64,000 bases of DNA. It comes from Pseudomonas japonica (lineage in GTDB: Bacteria; Pseudomonadota; Gammaproteobacteria; Pseudomonadales; Pseudomonadaceae). Below, one piece after another: positions 37,660 through 46,668 of the stretch. A program made the translations under genes and the position numbers. Within the stretch, counting starts at the first letter, position 1; the number at the start of each line of letters is the position of its first letter. The DNA is taken from positions 124,001 through 188,000 of the forward strand of contig NZ_JAAMQU010000011.1 in assembly GCF_013522925.1 (NCBI RefSeq). The letters run 5' to 3'. Under the pieces are notes generated by a model. The model worked only from the letters and a program-made list of their open reading frames with translations, was not told the DNA's origin and made no database searches.

Positions 37660-40155
37660 TCAGATGTCCCACACCAGGTTGACGGAGACATTGCGGCCGG
37701 GCTGGGTGAGGCGGTCCAGGTTCGCGGGTGCGGTCACTGCCGCTTCGCCCACGCTGTCGTAGCCACGCACGTCATCCCACAGCCAGTATTTCTTGTCGGT
37801 CAGGTTGTACAGGCCGGCGTTCACGGTCAGGTCGTCGCTGAGCTTGTAATAACCGGTGAGGTCCAGCGTGCCGAACCCCGGCGTCTTGAACAGGGTGCCG
37901 CCATCGGGGGTGTTGAAGCTGCTGCCATCGACACGGGTTTTGCGTTTGACCAGTGTCCAGCTCATCAGCCCGCCGTAGCGCGGTTGCTCGTAGCCCAGCC
38001 CAAGCACGCCGGTGAGAGGGTTGATGCTGTTGATGGGCTGGCCGGTATCGTCGTTGCGCCCACGGGCATAGGCGAGTGAGCCCTGGCTGTAGAACCCCTC
38101 CGGCGCGCCGAAACGGTCCAGGTTCAAGCGGCCCTTGAGCTCCACACCGCGAATGCTGGCACGGCGAATATTGCTGCTTTGGAAGGTGACTGCGTCGTAG
38201 GCACCATTCAGTTGGTTTTCATCTATGAAGTCGCGGTATTTGTTGTAGAACAGGGCCAGTTCAAAGCTGCCGGTGTCGTAGTAGCCGCGCAGGCCGGTTT
38301 CGAAACTGCGGCTTTTTTCGGGCTCCAGGTCGGGGTTGGGTTCTACCCGGTAACCGCCAGCGGCATTCTCGAAGCGACCGTAAAGCGCCTTGGCCGTGGG
38401 CGTGCGGAAACCTTCGGCGTATTGGCCATACCAGCTTGTGTTCTCGGTAAACGCGTAGGTAATCCCCAGCTTGGGGGACAGGCGGTGCCAGGTTTTCGTT
38501 TCGTCGCTGAACGTGGCGTCGGTAGCGGTGATGGTGTTCAGGAATTCATCCGTGAGGTGCGGGCTCAGACGGGTGTAGTCGTAGCGCGCGCCCGGCAGGA
38601 ATGACCAGTTGCCCACGCGGATTTCATCCTGGGCGAACACGCTGAAGGTATCCACGGTCGGGTCCGGAAAGTCACTTTCCGGCGCCAGGTAATCATCGGC
38701 ACTCGGGCTGCCCGCTCTGCAGTTCAACCCATTGGCCAAACAGGTGCCGTACCCCGAACGCAACCCGGTCACCTTCTGGCGCTTGAGCGTTGCGCCATAG
38801 GTAAGGTCGTGATCCGTGGCGCCGAGGGTGAAGGCTTTCTCCAATTGGCCGTCGAAAATCCACTGGCGGTCCTTGTAGGTGGTATCGCGGTGGCGCAGCA
38901 CCTGACGGGTGCGGGGAACATACAGCTCGTCGGTCTGCTCGTCGGTCTTGGCCAACTGGTAGTTCAGGCTCCACTTGGCTTCGTCCGCCAGCAGGCTGTT
39001 CAGGCTGAAGCTGTGGGCGATGCCGAAGCGCTCGCGGGTAAGGGTGTCGTCTGTGTTGCGCGAGCGGTACATGCCGCTCGCAGCGCCATAGATGAAAGGC
39101 CCGCCCACCGCGCTTTTGATGTCGGCTTCGGTCTCGCTTTTGTATTTCTCGTAGGTGAGCACCACGCGGCCGTCGTCGGTGTAGTTCCAGCCAGCCTTGG
39201 CCAGCACGCTGCTGCTGCGCACGTCCTGCGGGTTGGCTGCGGTGCGAGCCAGCCCGGTGCCATGGTCGCTTCCGTAGGATTGCGTTTCATGGCCGTCGCG
39301 TTGGCTGAGGTGCAGCAAGCCATCGAAAGCCCCGTGGCGCCCGGCGAAGGTGCCGGACTTGAGCCAGCTGTTGTCGCGGGAGCTGTAACCGGCCTTGAGC
39401 CGCGCGCCCAGGGCTTCTCCGGGTTTGATGATGTCCTCGGGGTCGAGCGTGTAATAGCTCACGGCGCCGCCAATGGCTGTGCTGCCGTAAAGGGACGAAC
39501 TGGGGCCGCGCAGGATTTCCATTCGCTTGATGATTTCGGGATCTACGTAATTGCGCTGGGTTTGTGCGTAAGGGCCGAAGAAATAGCTTTCCGGAATCGC
39601 CACGCCATCCACCTGGGTAAGAATGCGATCGCCATCGATGCCGCGGATGTTGTAGCCGGTAAGCCCGGAACGCTGCCCGGCACCGCCCACGCTCACGCCT
39701 GGCTCGTAGCGCACGGCATCGTGGATGGTGTTGACGTTGTCCCGGTCCAGGCTTTGCCGCTCGATCACGCTCACGCTCCCCGGTACCTCGCTAACGGCCT
39801 GCGCGCGGCGGGTGGCACTGACGGTGACGGGCGCCAGCTCCACTGCGGCCTGACGCGTGAGCACCACCGAGTTGTCACCCACCTTGCGGTAGGAAAGCCC
39901 GGTACCTTTGAGCAATTGGGCCAGGGCTTCCTCGGAGGCATAGTGGCCGGTGACGCCGCTGGACATCACATTCTGGCCGAACTCTGCCGGCAGCCCGGAC
40001 TGCCAGCCGGTGACCAGGCTAAAGGCATTGAGCGCTGCGGGCAGTGGCTGTGGAGCGATACGAAAATCGCGGCTGTCGCCAAGTTGCGCCTGGGCTGCGG
40101 TACTTAGCGCGGCCGTGAGGGCAAACAAGGCGCCGGGAAGCAGGGGATGATGCAT
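37660..40155 (-). CDS. hxuA: TonB-dependent outer-membrane haem receptor with signalling domain (HxuA-like)
   Basis: 831 residues from the ATG at 40155 (GGAG 6 bases ahead). Signal peptide to about residue 23 (STAAQAQ). An STN domain (about 33-95: LPAALNAFSLVTGW, LLKGTGLSYRKVGDNSVVL) signals to the anti-sigma factor. A plug follows (about 115-230), then the 22-strand barrel. FRTPTAKALYGRF and NPDLEPEKS resemble the FRAP and NPNL boxes of haem receptors. The haem-oxygenase gene downstream supports haem as substrate. The order FecI-FecR-receptor parallels P. aeruginosa hxuIRA. Confidence 0.88.
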   Translation of the reverse strand: MHHPLLPGALFALTAALSTAAQAQLGDSRDFRIAPQPLPAALNAFSLVTGWQSGLPAEFGQNVMSSGVTGHYASEEALAQLLKGTGLSYRKVGDNSVVLTRQAAVELAPVTVSATRRAQAVSEVPGSVSVIERQSLDRDNVNTIHDAVRYEPGVSVGGAGQRSGLTGYNIRGIDGDRILTQVDGVAIPESYFFGPYAQTQRNYVDPEIIKRMEILRGPSSSLYGSTAIGGAVSYYTLDPEDIIKPGEALGARLKAGYSSRDNSWLKSGTFAGRHGAFDGLLHLSQRDGHETQSYGSDHGTGLARTAANPQDVRSSSVLAKAGWNYTDDGRVVLTYEKYKSETEADIKSAVGGPFIYGAASGMYRSRNTDDTLTRERFGIAHSFSLNSLLADEAKWSLNYQLAKTDEQTDELYVPRTRQVLRHRDTTYKDRQWIFDGQLEKAFTLGATDHDLTYGATLKRQKVTGLRSGYGTCLANGLNCRAGSPSADDYLAPESDFPDPTVDTFSVFAQDEIRVGNWSFLPGARYDYTRLSPHLTDEFLNTITATDATFSDETKTWHRLSPKLGITYAFTENTSWYGQYAEGFRTPTAKALYGRFENAAGGYRVEPNPDLEPEKSRSFETGLRGYYDTGSFELALFYNKYRDFIDENQLNGAYDAVTFQSSNIRRASIRGVELKGRLNLDRFGAPEGFYSQGSLAYARGRNDDTGQPINSINPLTGVLGLGYEQPRYGGLMSWTLVKRKTRVDGSSFNTPDGGTLFKTPGFGTLDLTGYYKLSDDLTVNAGLYNLTDKKYWLWDDVRGYDSVGEAAVTAPANLDRLTQPGRNVSVNLVWDI

Positions 40156-40276
40156 GAAAGGCTCCGTCTTGATGCGAATAATTTGCATTGGCAAGAAGAC
40201 GAGACGAATGAACGGCGTAAACGCGTAAAAAAAAACCTGGCGCCTGCTATGAAAGGGTACGCGGGCTGTGAGGGGT

Positions 40277-41200
40277 TCAGTTCAGCAGCATCACGCCAGG
40301 AAGCTCCCGAAGGCTTGCCGCAGTGACTTGAGCCAGCGCACGAAGGGCGGCAGCGGGGTCCTGCACATTGTAATTACCGGTGATACGCCGCTCGCCAAGG
40401 GCATCGTTGGCCATCACGATCCAGCCAGGGTAATAACGGCTGAGCTCCGCGAGCACCTGCTTGAAGGGGCGGTCAACGAACACCAGTCGCCCTCGCAGCC
40501 AGGCGAGGTCTTCGTCCGGATGCAGCGGGGCAGGGCGGCCGAAACCCGAAGCATTCAGGCTTACGCCCATGCCCGCAGGCACATTGAGGGTTTGCCGGGC
40601 GCCTTCCAGTTGCACTTCGCCACGCGCCACCTGCACCCGCGTTTCGCCCTTCATCAGGCGTACGGTGAACGTGCTGCCATTGGCATGTGCCACCAGAGGG
40701 CCGGCTTGCACCTCCAATGGGCGAGCGCGCCCTGGTACGTCGAACCACGCTTCGCCCTGGTAGAGGTGCGCCGAGCGCGTGTCCTCCTGGCCATCGCTGG
40801 ACAAGGCCGTGTCGGTATTGAGCACCACCTGGGTGCCGTCGTTGAGGTCGAACCGCTGCCGCTCTCCCGTTGCGGTGAGGTGGTCGGCCTGCAGCCGCAG
40901 CGGCAAATTGCTCACGCCGGCTACACCAATAACCAGCATGGTCGCGACGGCATGGCGCCAGCGGCCTTTGCGTGACGGCCGGGGTTTGGCCGCGCTTCGG
41001 GGCACTTCCAGCGCCTGCGCCACGTGCGCTACGGCCTCATGGTTCCAGCCCGCGCAAGCCTTGGAGTAGGCATCGATGTTCAACGGGTTTTCGGCCAGCC
41101 AGGCATCGAAGGCCTGGCACTGCGCAGGCGTAGGGCTTTGCAGGACGATCATCCATTCCACGGCCTCTTCCAGGGCCTTGCCGGGCGATGCGTCGGTCAT
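40277..41200 (-). CDS. hxuR: FecR-family anti-sigma factor / transmembrane signal relay
   Basis: 307 residues from the ATG at 41200 (AGGAGAAGCACCCG ahead). An N-terminal cytoplasmic anti-sigma domain (DUF4880-like, WMIVLQSPTPAQCQAFDAWLAENP), a single membrane helix near residues 84-100, and a periplasmic FecR domain (LNDGTQVVLNTDTAL, YQGEAWFDV). The C-terminal part should contact the STN domain of the receptor. It relays ligand-bound receptor status to the ECF sigma factor. Gene order sigma - FecR - receptor is standard for cell-surface signalling. Confidence 0.92.
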   Translation of the reverse strand: MTDASPGKALEEAVEWMIVLQSPTPAQCQAFDAWLAENPLNIDAYSKACAGWNHEAVAHVAQALEVPRSAAKPRPSRKGRWRHAVATMLVIGVAGVSNLPLRLQADHLTATGERQRFDLNDGTQVVLNTDTALSSDGQEDTRSAHLYQGEAWFDVPGRARPLEVQAGPLVAHANGSTFTVRLMKGETRVQVARGEVQLEGARQTLNVPAGMGVSLNASGFGRPAPLHPDEDLAWLRGRLVFVDRPFKQVLAELSRYYPGWIVMANDALGERRITGNYNVQDPAAALRALAQVTAASLRELPGVMLLN

Positions 41201-41255
41201 CGGGTGCTTCTCCTGGTTTCGATCCCCGCAGCTTAGGCGCTGATCGCGCGGGCGA

Positions 41256-41771
41256 CTACTCACTACCGTGCCCTGTAGCGTGCAGGCATATAAGCATGAT
41301 CTGCTTGAGTTCTTTCTGCACGGTGCTCGCGGATATCCCGAGTTCGTGGGCGATAGCAGGGCAGGGCTGGCCGTGAAGGCGGTTGCGCACGAAAATCTCC
41401 CGCTGTCGCGGCGTAAAGCCAGCCACCTCCGTGCTCAGGCGGCGCAACAGCCGTTCGGCATAGGCCGCGTCCTCCGCGCTGCTGCGCTCCTCGGCCACAT
41501 TGTGCAAGGCGTGCGCGGGCAGTTCGGTATCCACCAGGCGGGCGTGGCGGCGCTGGGCGCGCAGGTGGTCGAGCGCCAGGTTGCGGGCAGTTTGGAACAC
41601 GAAGGGTTCGAGATGATCCACGGGGCGCTCGGCCAGCGCACGCGAAACCCTGAGCCAGGTTTCGTGGAGCAGGTCCTCGGCTACGCTGGCATTACGGACC
41701 AGGCCTTGTAGCGTGCGAAGCAGGCTGAGCCGTTGGCGGAGAAACACGACATCCAGACGAGAGGGGTTCAC
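41256..41771 (-). CDS. hxuI: ECF sigma factor, FecI type
   Basis: 171 residues: region 2 (LLHETWLRVSRAL and PFVFQTARNLALDHLRAQRRH) and region 4 (FTPRQREIFVRNRLHGQPCPAIAHELGISASTVQKELKQ) are both clear. It would transcribe the receptor operon when the FecR-like partner signals. A Fur box lies 29 bases upstream of the start, so iron limitation should open the system. It is 55 bases upstream of the FecR-like gene. Confidence 0.93.
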   Translation of the reverse strand: MNPSRLDVVFLRQRLSLLRTLQGLVRNASVAEDLLHETWLRVSRALAERPVDHLEPFVFQTARNLALDHLRAQRRHARLVDTELPAHALHNVAEERSSAEDAAYAERLLRRLSTEVAGFTPRQREIFVRNRLHGQPCPAIAHELGISASTVQKELKQIMLICLHATGHGSE

Positions 41772-41799
41772 GGGGCGACCTGACCACTTGGCAGCGGAT

Positions 41800-41818
41800 G
41801 ATAATGCTTCTCATCTGC
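41800..41818 (-). promoter_or_regulatory. Fur box upstream of the ECF sigma gene
   Basis: Read on the minus strand, GCAGATGAGAAGCATTATC matches 14 of 19 positions of the Fur consensus (GATAATGATAATCATTATC), with the half GCATTATC almost perfect. It lies 29 bases ahead of the sigma-factor start in the 80-base gap after gapA. Confidence 0.75.
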
Positions 41819-41851
41819 TGCCTGGGTCAAGCCGGGTCCCCGTGGGAACCA

Positions 41852-42853
41852 TTACCTGGCGTTACACAGGGCCAGGCAGTTATCGAGCATACGGTTGGAG
41901 AAGCCCCATTCGTTGTCGTACCAGGCCATCACTTTCACCATGCGCCCGATCACCTTGGTGTGGTTGGCGTCGAAGATGGACGACAGCGGGTTATGATTGA
42001 AGTCGCATGACACCAACGGCAAGGTGTTGTAACCCAGCACCTTCGAACCCTCGGCAGCGGCCTTCAACAGGGCATTGACTTCGTCGGCTGTCACGTCGCG
42101 CTTCACGTTCACCGTAAGGTCTACCACTGACACGTTGATCACCGGCACCCGCACGGCCATGCCGGTCAGCTTGCCTTTGAGCTCCGGCAGCACCAGGCCT
42201 ACTGCTTCAGCGGCGCCGGTCTTGCTGGGGATCATCGAGTGGGTAGCGGAGCGGGCACGGAACGGGTCGGTGTGGTAAACGTCGATCAGGTTCTGGTCAT
42301 TGGTATAGGCATGGATCGTGGTCATCAGGCCTTGCTCGATGCCCAGTTCACGGTCCAGCACCTGTGCCACCGGTGCCAGGCAGTTGGTGGTGCAGGAAGC
42401 GTTGGAGATGACCTTGTGCTCGGCGGTGAGGATGTGATGGTTCACGCCATAGACCACGGTGGCATCGGCACCCTTGGCCGGGGCGGAGATGATTACTTTG
42501 CCGGCGCCTGCGGTGAGGTGCGCCGCGGCTTTCTCACGATCAGTGAACAGGCCGGTGCATTCGAACACCACGTCTACGTTGTGGGCTTTCCACGGCAGGT
42601 CGGCGGGGTTGCGGATGGCCGAAACGGCAATCCGGTCGCCGTTCACGCTCAAACCCTGCTCGTCATGCTCGACGGTCGCGTCGAACGTGCCATGCACGGT
42701 GTCATATTTGAGCAGGTGCGCGTTCATGGCGCTGTCGCCCAGATCGTTGATGGCGACGACTTGCAGGTTCTGGCGGTAGCCTTGGGTATACAGTGCACGA
42801 AGGACGTTTCGACCGATGCGGCCGAAACCGTTGATTGCGATGCGAATGGTCAT
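41852..42853 (-). CDS. gapA: Glyceraldehyde-3-phosphate dehydrogenase, type I
   Basis: 333 residues. The NAD-binding start is MTIRIAINGFGRIGRNVLRA, and the catalytic cysteine is in SNASCTTNCLAP (near residue 153). Asp near residue 37 (AINDLGD) suggests NAD preference. It oxidises the glyceraldehyde-3-P released by Eda. It is divergent from edd, with one perfect HexR operator on its side of the 261-base gap. This is the HexR-controlled gap-1 of P. putida by position (memory). Confidence 0.97.
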   Translation of the reverse strand: MTIRIAINGFGRIGRNVLRALYTQGYRQNLQVVAINDLGDSAMNAHLLKYDTVHGTFDATVEHDEQGLSVNGDRIAVSAIRNPADLPWKAHNVDVVFECTGLFTDREKAAAHLTAGAGKVIISAPAKGADATVVYGVNHHILTAEHKVISNASCTTNCLAPVAQVLDRELGIEQGLMTTIHAYTNDQNLIDVYHTDPFRARSATHSMIPSKTGAAEAVGLVLPELKGKLTGMAVRVPVINVSVVDLTVNVKRDVTADEVNALLKAAAEGSKVLGYNTLPLVSCDFNHNPLSSIFDANHTKVIGRMVKVMAWYDNEWGFSNRMLDNCLALCNAR

Positions 42854-42918
42854 GGCTTTACCTACTGTCAGATTGTGAACGCTCCAGCCGAGGAATCCGA
42901 ATCACCAAATCTGTTTTG

Positions 42919-42933
42919 TTGTTGGAATTACAA
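42919..42933 (-). promoter_or_regulatory. HexR operator at gapA
   Basis: TTGTTGGAATTACAA matches the HexR consensus TTGT-N7-ACAA exactly. It lies 65 bases upstream of the gapA start codon. HexR is released by 2-keto-3-deoxy-6-phosphogluconate (known for P. putida). Confidence 0.85.
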
Positions 42934-42980
42934 GATTATTCGCATAGAAATAGAAAACAAGCCTTTTTGATGGCAGAATT

Positions 42981-42995
42981 TTGTTTTATCTACAA
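42981..42995 (+). promoter_or_regulatory. HexR operator at edd
   Basis: TTGTTTTATCTACAA is a second exact TTGT-N7-ACAA site, 119 bases upstream of the edd start and 47 bases beyond the gapA operator. The two serve the divergent gapA and edd promoters. Confidence 0.85.
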
Positions 42996-43114
42996 CGCGT
43001 GACCGGTACGGCTCTGTCTTTTGATCGACCCCTGGCAGTTAAGTTGAAAGTTTCACCCCAGGACGATCCGCTGCGGCGCCCGATAACGGTCCCATTTAAA
43101 GCCTGGAGTCCTAC

Positions 43115-44941
43115 ATGCATCCCCGCGTCCTCGAGGTTACCGAACGGCTGATCGAACGCAGCCGCCCCACGCGCGAGCGTTACCTGGCCATGATCCGCGC
43201 CGCCGCGACCGACGGTCCTCAGCGCGGCAAGCTGCAATGCGCGAACTTTGCCCACGGCGTGGCCGGTTGCGGCGCGGAGGACAAACACCACCTGCGCCTG
43301 CTCAATGCGGCGAACGTGGCGATCGTGTCGGCCTACAACGACATGCTCTCGGCGCATCAGCCCTACGAGCGTTACCCCGACGTGATCAAGGCCGCCTTGC
43401 GGGAAATGGGCTCGGTAGGCCAATTCGCCGGTGGTGTGCCGGCCATGTGTGATGGGGTGACCCAGGGCGAGCCGGGTATGGAGTTGTCGATCGCCAGCCG
43501 CGAAACCATCGCCATGGCCACCGCGGTGGCGCTGTCCCACAACATGTTCGACGCAGCCCTGTGCCTGGGCATTTGCGACAAGATCGTTCCGGGCCTGATG
43601 ATCGGCGCCCTGCGTTTTGGGCACTTGCCGACCATCTTCGTGCCGGGCGGGCCCATGCCGTCCGGCATCTCCAACAAGCAGAAAGCCGACGTCCGCCAGC
43701 GCTACGCCGAAGGCAAGGCCACGCGTGAAGAGCTGCTGGAATCGGAGATGAATTCCTACCATGCACCGGGCACCTGCACGTTCTACGGCACCGCCAACAC
43801 CAACCAGCTGGTGATGGAAGTCATGGGGCTGCACTTGCCCGGGTCGTCCTTCATCAACCCCAACACTCCGCTGCGCGAGGCGCTCACGGTCGAAGCCGCC
43901 CAGCAAGTGGTGCGCATCACCAAGGCCAGCGGCAACTTCATGCCGCTGGGCGAAATCGTCGACGAGCGCGCGCTGGTCAACGCCTGCGTGGCCTTGCATG
44001 CCACCGGTGGTTCCACCAACCACACCTTGCACCTGCCAGCGATCGCCATGGCGGCGGGCATCCAGCTCACCTGGAAAGACATGGCCGACCTGTCCGAGGT
44101 GGTGCCCACGCTGTCCAACGTGTACCCGAACGGCAAAGCGGACATCAATCACTTCCAGGCAGCCGGCGGCATGGCGTTCCTGATCCGCGAGCTGTTGAGC
44201 GCCGGGCTGTTGCACGAAGATGTGAACACCGTACTGGGCAAAGGCCTGGCCGCCTACACCCGCGAGCCCTTCCTGGACAATGGCAAGCTGGTATGGCGCG
44301 ATGGCCCGAGCGATAGCCTCGAAGAAGCGATCCTGCGCCCGGCCAGCCGCCCCTTCTCCAATGAAGGCGGGCTGCGGGTTATGGAAGGCAACCTGGGCCG
44401 CGGCGTGATGAAAGTGTCGGCCGTGGCGCCGGAATTCCGCGTAGTGGAGGCCCCTGCCCGGGTATTCGAAGACCAGCAGGAACTGGCCGATGCGTTCAAG
44501 GCCGGTGAGCTGGAGCGCGACGTGGTAGCGGTGGTGCGCTTCCAGGGGCCACGGGCCAACGGCATGCCGGAACTGCACAAGATGACCCCCTTCCTCGGCG
44601 TGCTGCAGGACCGAGGCTTCAAGGTGGCGCTGGTTACTGATGGACGAATGTCTGGTGCATCGGGCAAGATCCCGGCCGCGATCCATGTCTGCCCGGAAGG
44701 GGTGGACGATGGCCCGCTGGCCCGCGTGCGCGATGGCGATATCATCCGCGTCGACGGCGCGACCGGAAGCCTTGAGCTCAAGGTCGATCCGGCCGAGTTC
44801 GCCGCCCGCGAGCCTGCGGTGCCAACCATCGACAGCAGCGTGGGCTGCGGTCGTGAACTGTTCAGTTTCATGCGGGTGGCGTTCAGCTCGGCCGAGCAGG
44901 GCGCCAGCGCCTTTACCTCGGCTTTGGGAGCCCTTAAATGA
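43115..44941 (+). CDS. edd: 6-Phosphogluconate dehydratase
   Basis: 608 residues, the normal IlvD/Edd size. Cluster cysteines lie in GVAGCGAEDK, CLGICDK and similar places; VPGGPMPSG and SVGCGRELFSFMR are family motifs. It dehydrates 6-phosphogluconate to KDPG, the first committed Entner-Doudoroff step. It begins a four-gene operon: the stop overlaps glk by 4 bases. A HexR operator lies upstream. Confidence 0.97.
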   Translation: MHPRVLEVTERLIERSRPTRERYLAMIRAAATDGPQRGKLQCANFAHGVAGCGAEDKHHLRLLNAANVAIVSAYNDMLSAHQPYERYPDVIKAALREMGSVGQFAGGVPAMCDGVTQGEPGMELSIASRETIAMATAVALSHNMFDAALCLGICDKIVPGLMIGALRFGHLPTIFVPGGPMPSGISNKQKADVRQRYAEGKATREELLESEMNSYHAPGTCTFYGTANTNQLVMEVMGLHLPGSSFINPNTPLREALTVEAAQQVVRITKASGNFMPLGEIVDERALVNACVALHATGGSTNHTLHLPAIAMAAGIQLTWKDMADLSEVVPTLSNVYPNGKADINHFQAAGGMAFLIRELLSAGLLHEDVNTVLGKGLAAYTREPFLDNGKLVWRDGPSDSLEEAILRPASRPFSNEGGLRVMEGNLGRGVMKVSAVAPEFRVVEAPARVFEDQQELADAFKAGELERDVVAVVRFQGPRANGMPELHKMTPFLGVLQDRGFKVALVTDGRMSGASGKIPAAIHVCPEGVDDGPLARVRDGDIIRVDGATGSLELKVDPAEFAAREPAVPTIDSSVGCGRELFSFMRVAFSSAEQGASAFTSALGALK

Positions 44942-45894
44942 CATTGGCACTGGTAGGTGACATCGGTGGCACCAACGCTCGTTTCGCCCTGTGGGAAAAC
45001 GATGCGATGCGCGCGGTGCAGGTTTTCTCCACCGCCGACTACACCAGCCCCGAGCAAGCCATTGCGCAGTACCTGAAAGACCAGGGCCTGGCCGCGGGCG
45101 CGGTCTCTCAGGTGTGCCTGGCGGTTGCCGGGCCCGTGGACGGCGACGAGTTCCGCTTCACCAACAACCACTGGCGGCTTAGCCAGAAGGCCTTCTGCAA
45201 CACGTTGCGGGTAGAGCGCCTGCTGTTGATCAACGACTTCACCGCCATGGCGCTGGGCATGACCCAGCTACAGGAAGGTGAATTCAGGACCGTGCGCGAA
45301 GGCCGTGCCGACCCGCGCCGCCCGGCCGTGGTGATTGGCCCGGGTACCGGCCTTGGGGTTGGCACCTTGCTCAACCTCGGGGGCGGGCACTACATGGCCT
45401 TGCCAGGCGAGGGCGGCCATGTGGACCTTCCGGTGGGCAATGCCCGTGAAGCCAGCCTGCGCCAGCACATCCAGGACGAGATCGGCCATGTGAGCGCCGA
45501 AACCATCCTCAGCGGCGGCGGCCTGTTGCGGTTGTACCAGGCGATCTGCGCGCTGGACGACCACCCGGTGAAAGCGGCGCAGCCATCACAGGTAACCGAA
45601 CTGGCGCTGGCAGGCGACCCCGTGGCCGAGCAGACCATCGACCAGTTCTGCCGCTTCCTCGGGCGGGTGGCTGGCAACAACGTGCTTACCGTGGGTGGGC
45701 TCGGTGGGGTGTATATCGTGGGCGGGGTAATCCCTAAATTCATCGAGCGTTTTCTGGCCAGCGGCTTCAACGAGAGCTTCGGCGACAAAGGCTGCATGAG
45801 CGGATATTTCTCAAATGTGCCGGTATGGGTTGTGACCGCCGAGTTCTCGGGCCTGATCGGGGCAGGAGTGGCCTTGCGGGAAGGGCCGCTCTGA
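44938..45894 (+). CDS. glk: Glucokinase
   Basis: 318 residues. The ATP-binding DIGGTNARFALW motif opens the protein, and EGGHVDLPVGN (near residue 159) holds the sugar-site Glu and His of bacterial ROK-unrelated glucokinases. It phosphorylates glucose imported by GtsABCD. Start overlaps the edd stop (ATGA), implying coupling. A gap of 45 bases follows before gltR. Confidence 0.96.
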   Translation: MTLALVGDIGGTNARFALWENDAMRAVQVFSTADYTSPEQAIAQYLKDQGLAAGAVSQVCLAVAGPVDGDEFRFTNNHWRLSQKAFCNTLRVERLLLINDFTAMALGMTQLQEGEFRTVREGRADPRRPAVVIGPGTGLGVGTLLNLGGGHYMALPGEGGHVDLPVGNAREASLRQHIQDEIGHVSAETILSGGGLLRLYQAICALDDHPVKAAQPSQVTELALAGDPVAEQTIDQFCRFLGRVAGNNVLTVGGLGGVYIVGGVIPKFIERFLASGFNESFGDKGCMSGYFSNVPVWVVTAEFSGLIGAGVALREGPL

Positions 45895-45939
45895 GCGTCT
45901 AATCGGCGTCGAACGGGCGACGACCCGGGATGACGGGGA

Positions 45940-46668
45940 ATGACCGCTTTGACCACTGCCGGAAAGACCATCCTCCTGGTGGATGATGACCAGGACATTC
46001 GCGAACTGCTGACCACCTACCTGGGCCGTGCCGGCTTTCAGGTACGGGCGGTCGGCGATGGCCAGGGTTTTCGCGAAGCGTTCAACGCAGCCGGCGTGGA
46101 CCTCGTCATCCTGGACATCATGCTGCCCGACGAGGACGGCTTCAGCCTGTGCCGGTGGGCCCGGCAGCACCCCCGCCAGGCACAGGTGCCGATCATCATG
46201 CTCACCGCCAGCTCCGATGAGGCCGACCGTATCGTCGGCCTTGAGCTGGGCGCGGACGATTACCTGGGCAAACCCTTCAGCCCCCGCGAACTGCAAGCCC
46301 GGATCAAGGCGCTGCTGCGACGGGCGCAATTTGGCAGCGAACGCACCAGCGAACTGCTCGCCTTCGACGAGTGGCGGCTGGACGTTGTAAGCCACCGCTT
46401 GTTCCACGTGGACGGCGAAGAAGTGATCCTCTCTGGCGCTGATTTCGCCCTGCTCAAGTTATTCCTTGACCATCCTCAGCAGATTCTTGATCGCGACACC
46501 ATTGGCAATGCGACCCGCGGGCGAGAGCCCATGCCGCTGGACCGCATCGTTGACATGGCCGTCAGCCGCCTTCGCCAGCGCCTGCGTGATACGGATAAAC
46601 CGCCGCGGTTGATCCGTACCGTGCGGGGCAGTGGTTACCTGCTGGCGGCCAACGTTGTCGCGGCGTAA
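45940..46668 (+). CDS. gltR: Glucose-uptake response regulator GltR (OmpR family)
   Basis: 242 residues: receiver domain with acidic pocket DDDQD (15-19), phospho-acceptor Asp59 (DLVILDIMLPDEDG) and Lys in GKPFSPREL, then an OmpR-type winged helix (FALLKLFLDHPQQILDRDTI, VDMAVSRLRQRLRD). It activates glucose-transport genes together with GtrS. It is in the operon edd-glk-gltR-gtrS, overlapping gtrS. It is the best candidate to bind the shared elements ahead of the epimerase gene and gtsA. Confidence 0.93.
   Translation: MTALTTAGKTILLVDDDQDIRELLTTYLGRAGFQVRAVGDGQGFREAFNAAGVDLVILDIMLPDEDGFSLCRWARQHPRQAQVPIIMLTASSDEADRIVGLELGADDYLGKPFSPRELQARIKALLRRAQFGSERTSELLAFDEWRLDVVSHRLFHVDGEEVILSGADFALLKLFLDHPQQILDRDTIGNATRGREPMPLDRIVDMAVSRLRQRLRDTDKPPRLIRTVRGSGYLLAANVVAA

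Noticed and set aside
40173..40190. Second Fur box ahead of the haem receptor gene
   Set aside because: AATGCAAATTATTCGCATC is AT-rich and partly symmetric but matches the Fur consensus much less than the box at 41800-41818.
42986..44950. 654-residue open frame antisense to edd
   Set aside because: edd is complete with its motifs, and the antisense frame is a GC-codon artefact.
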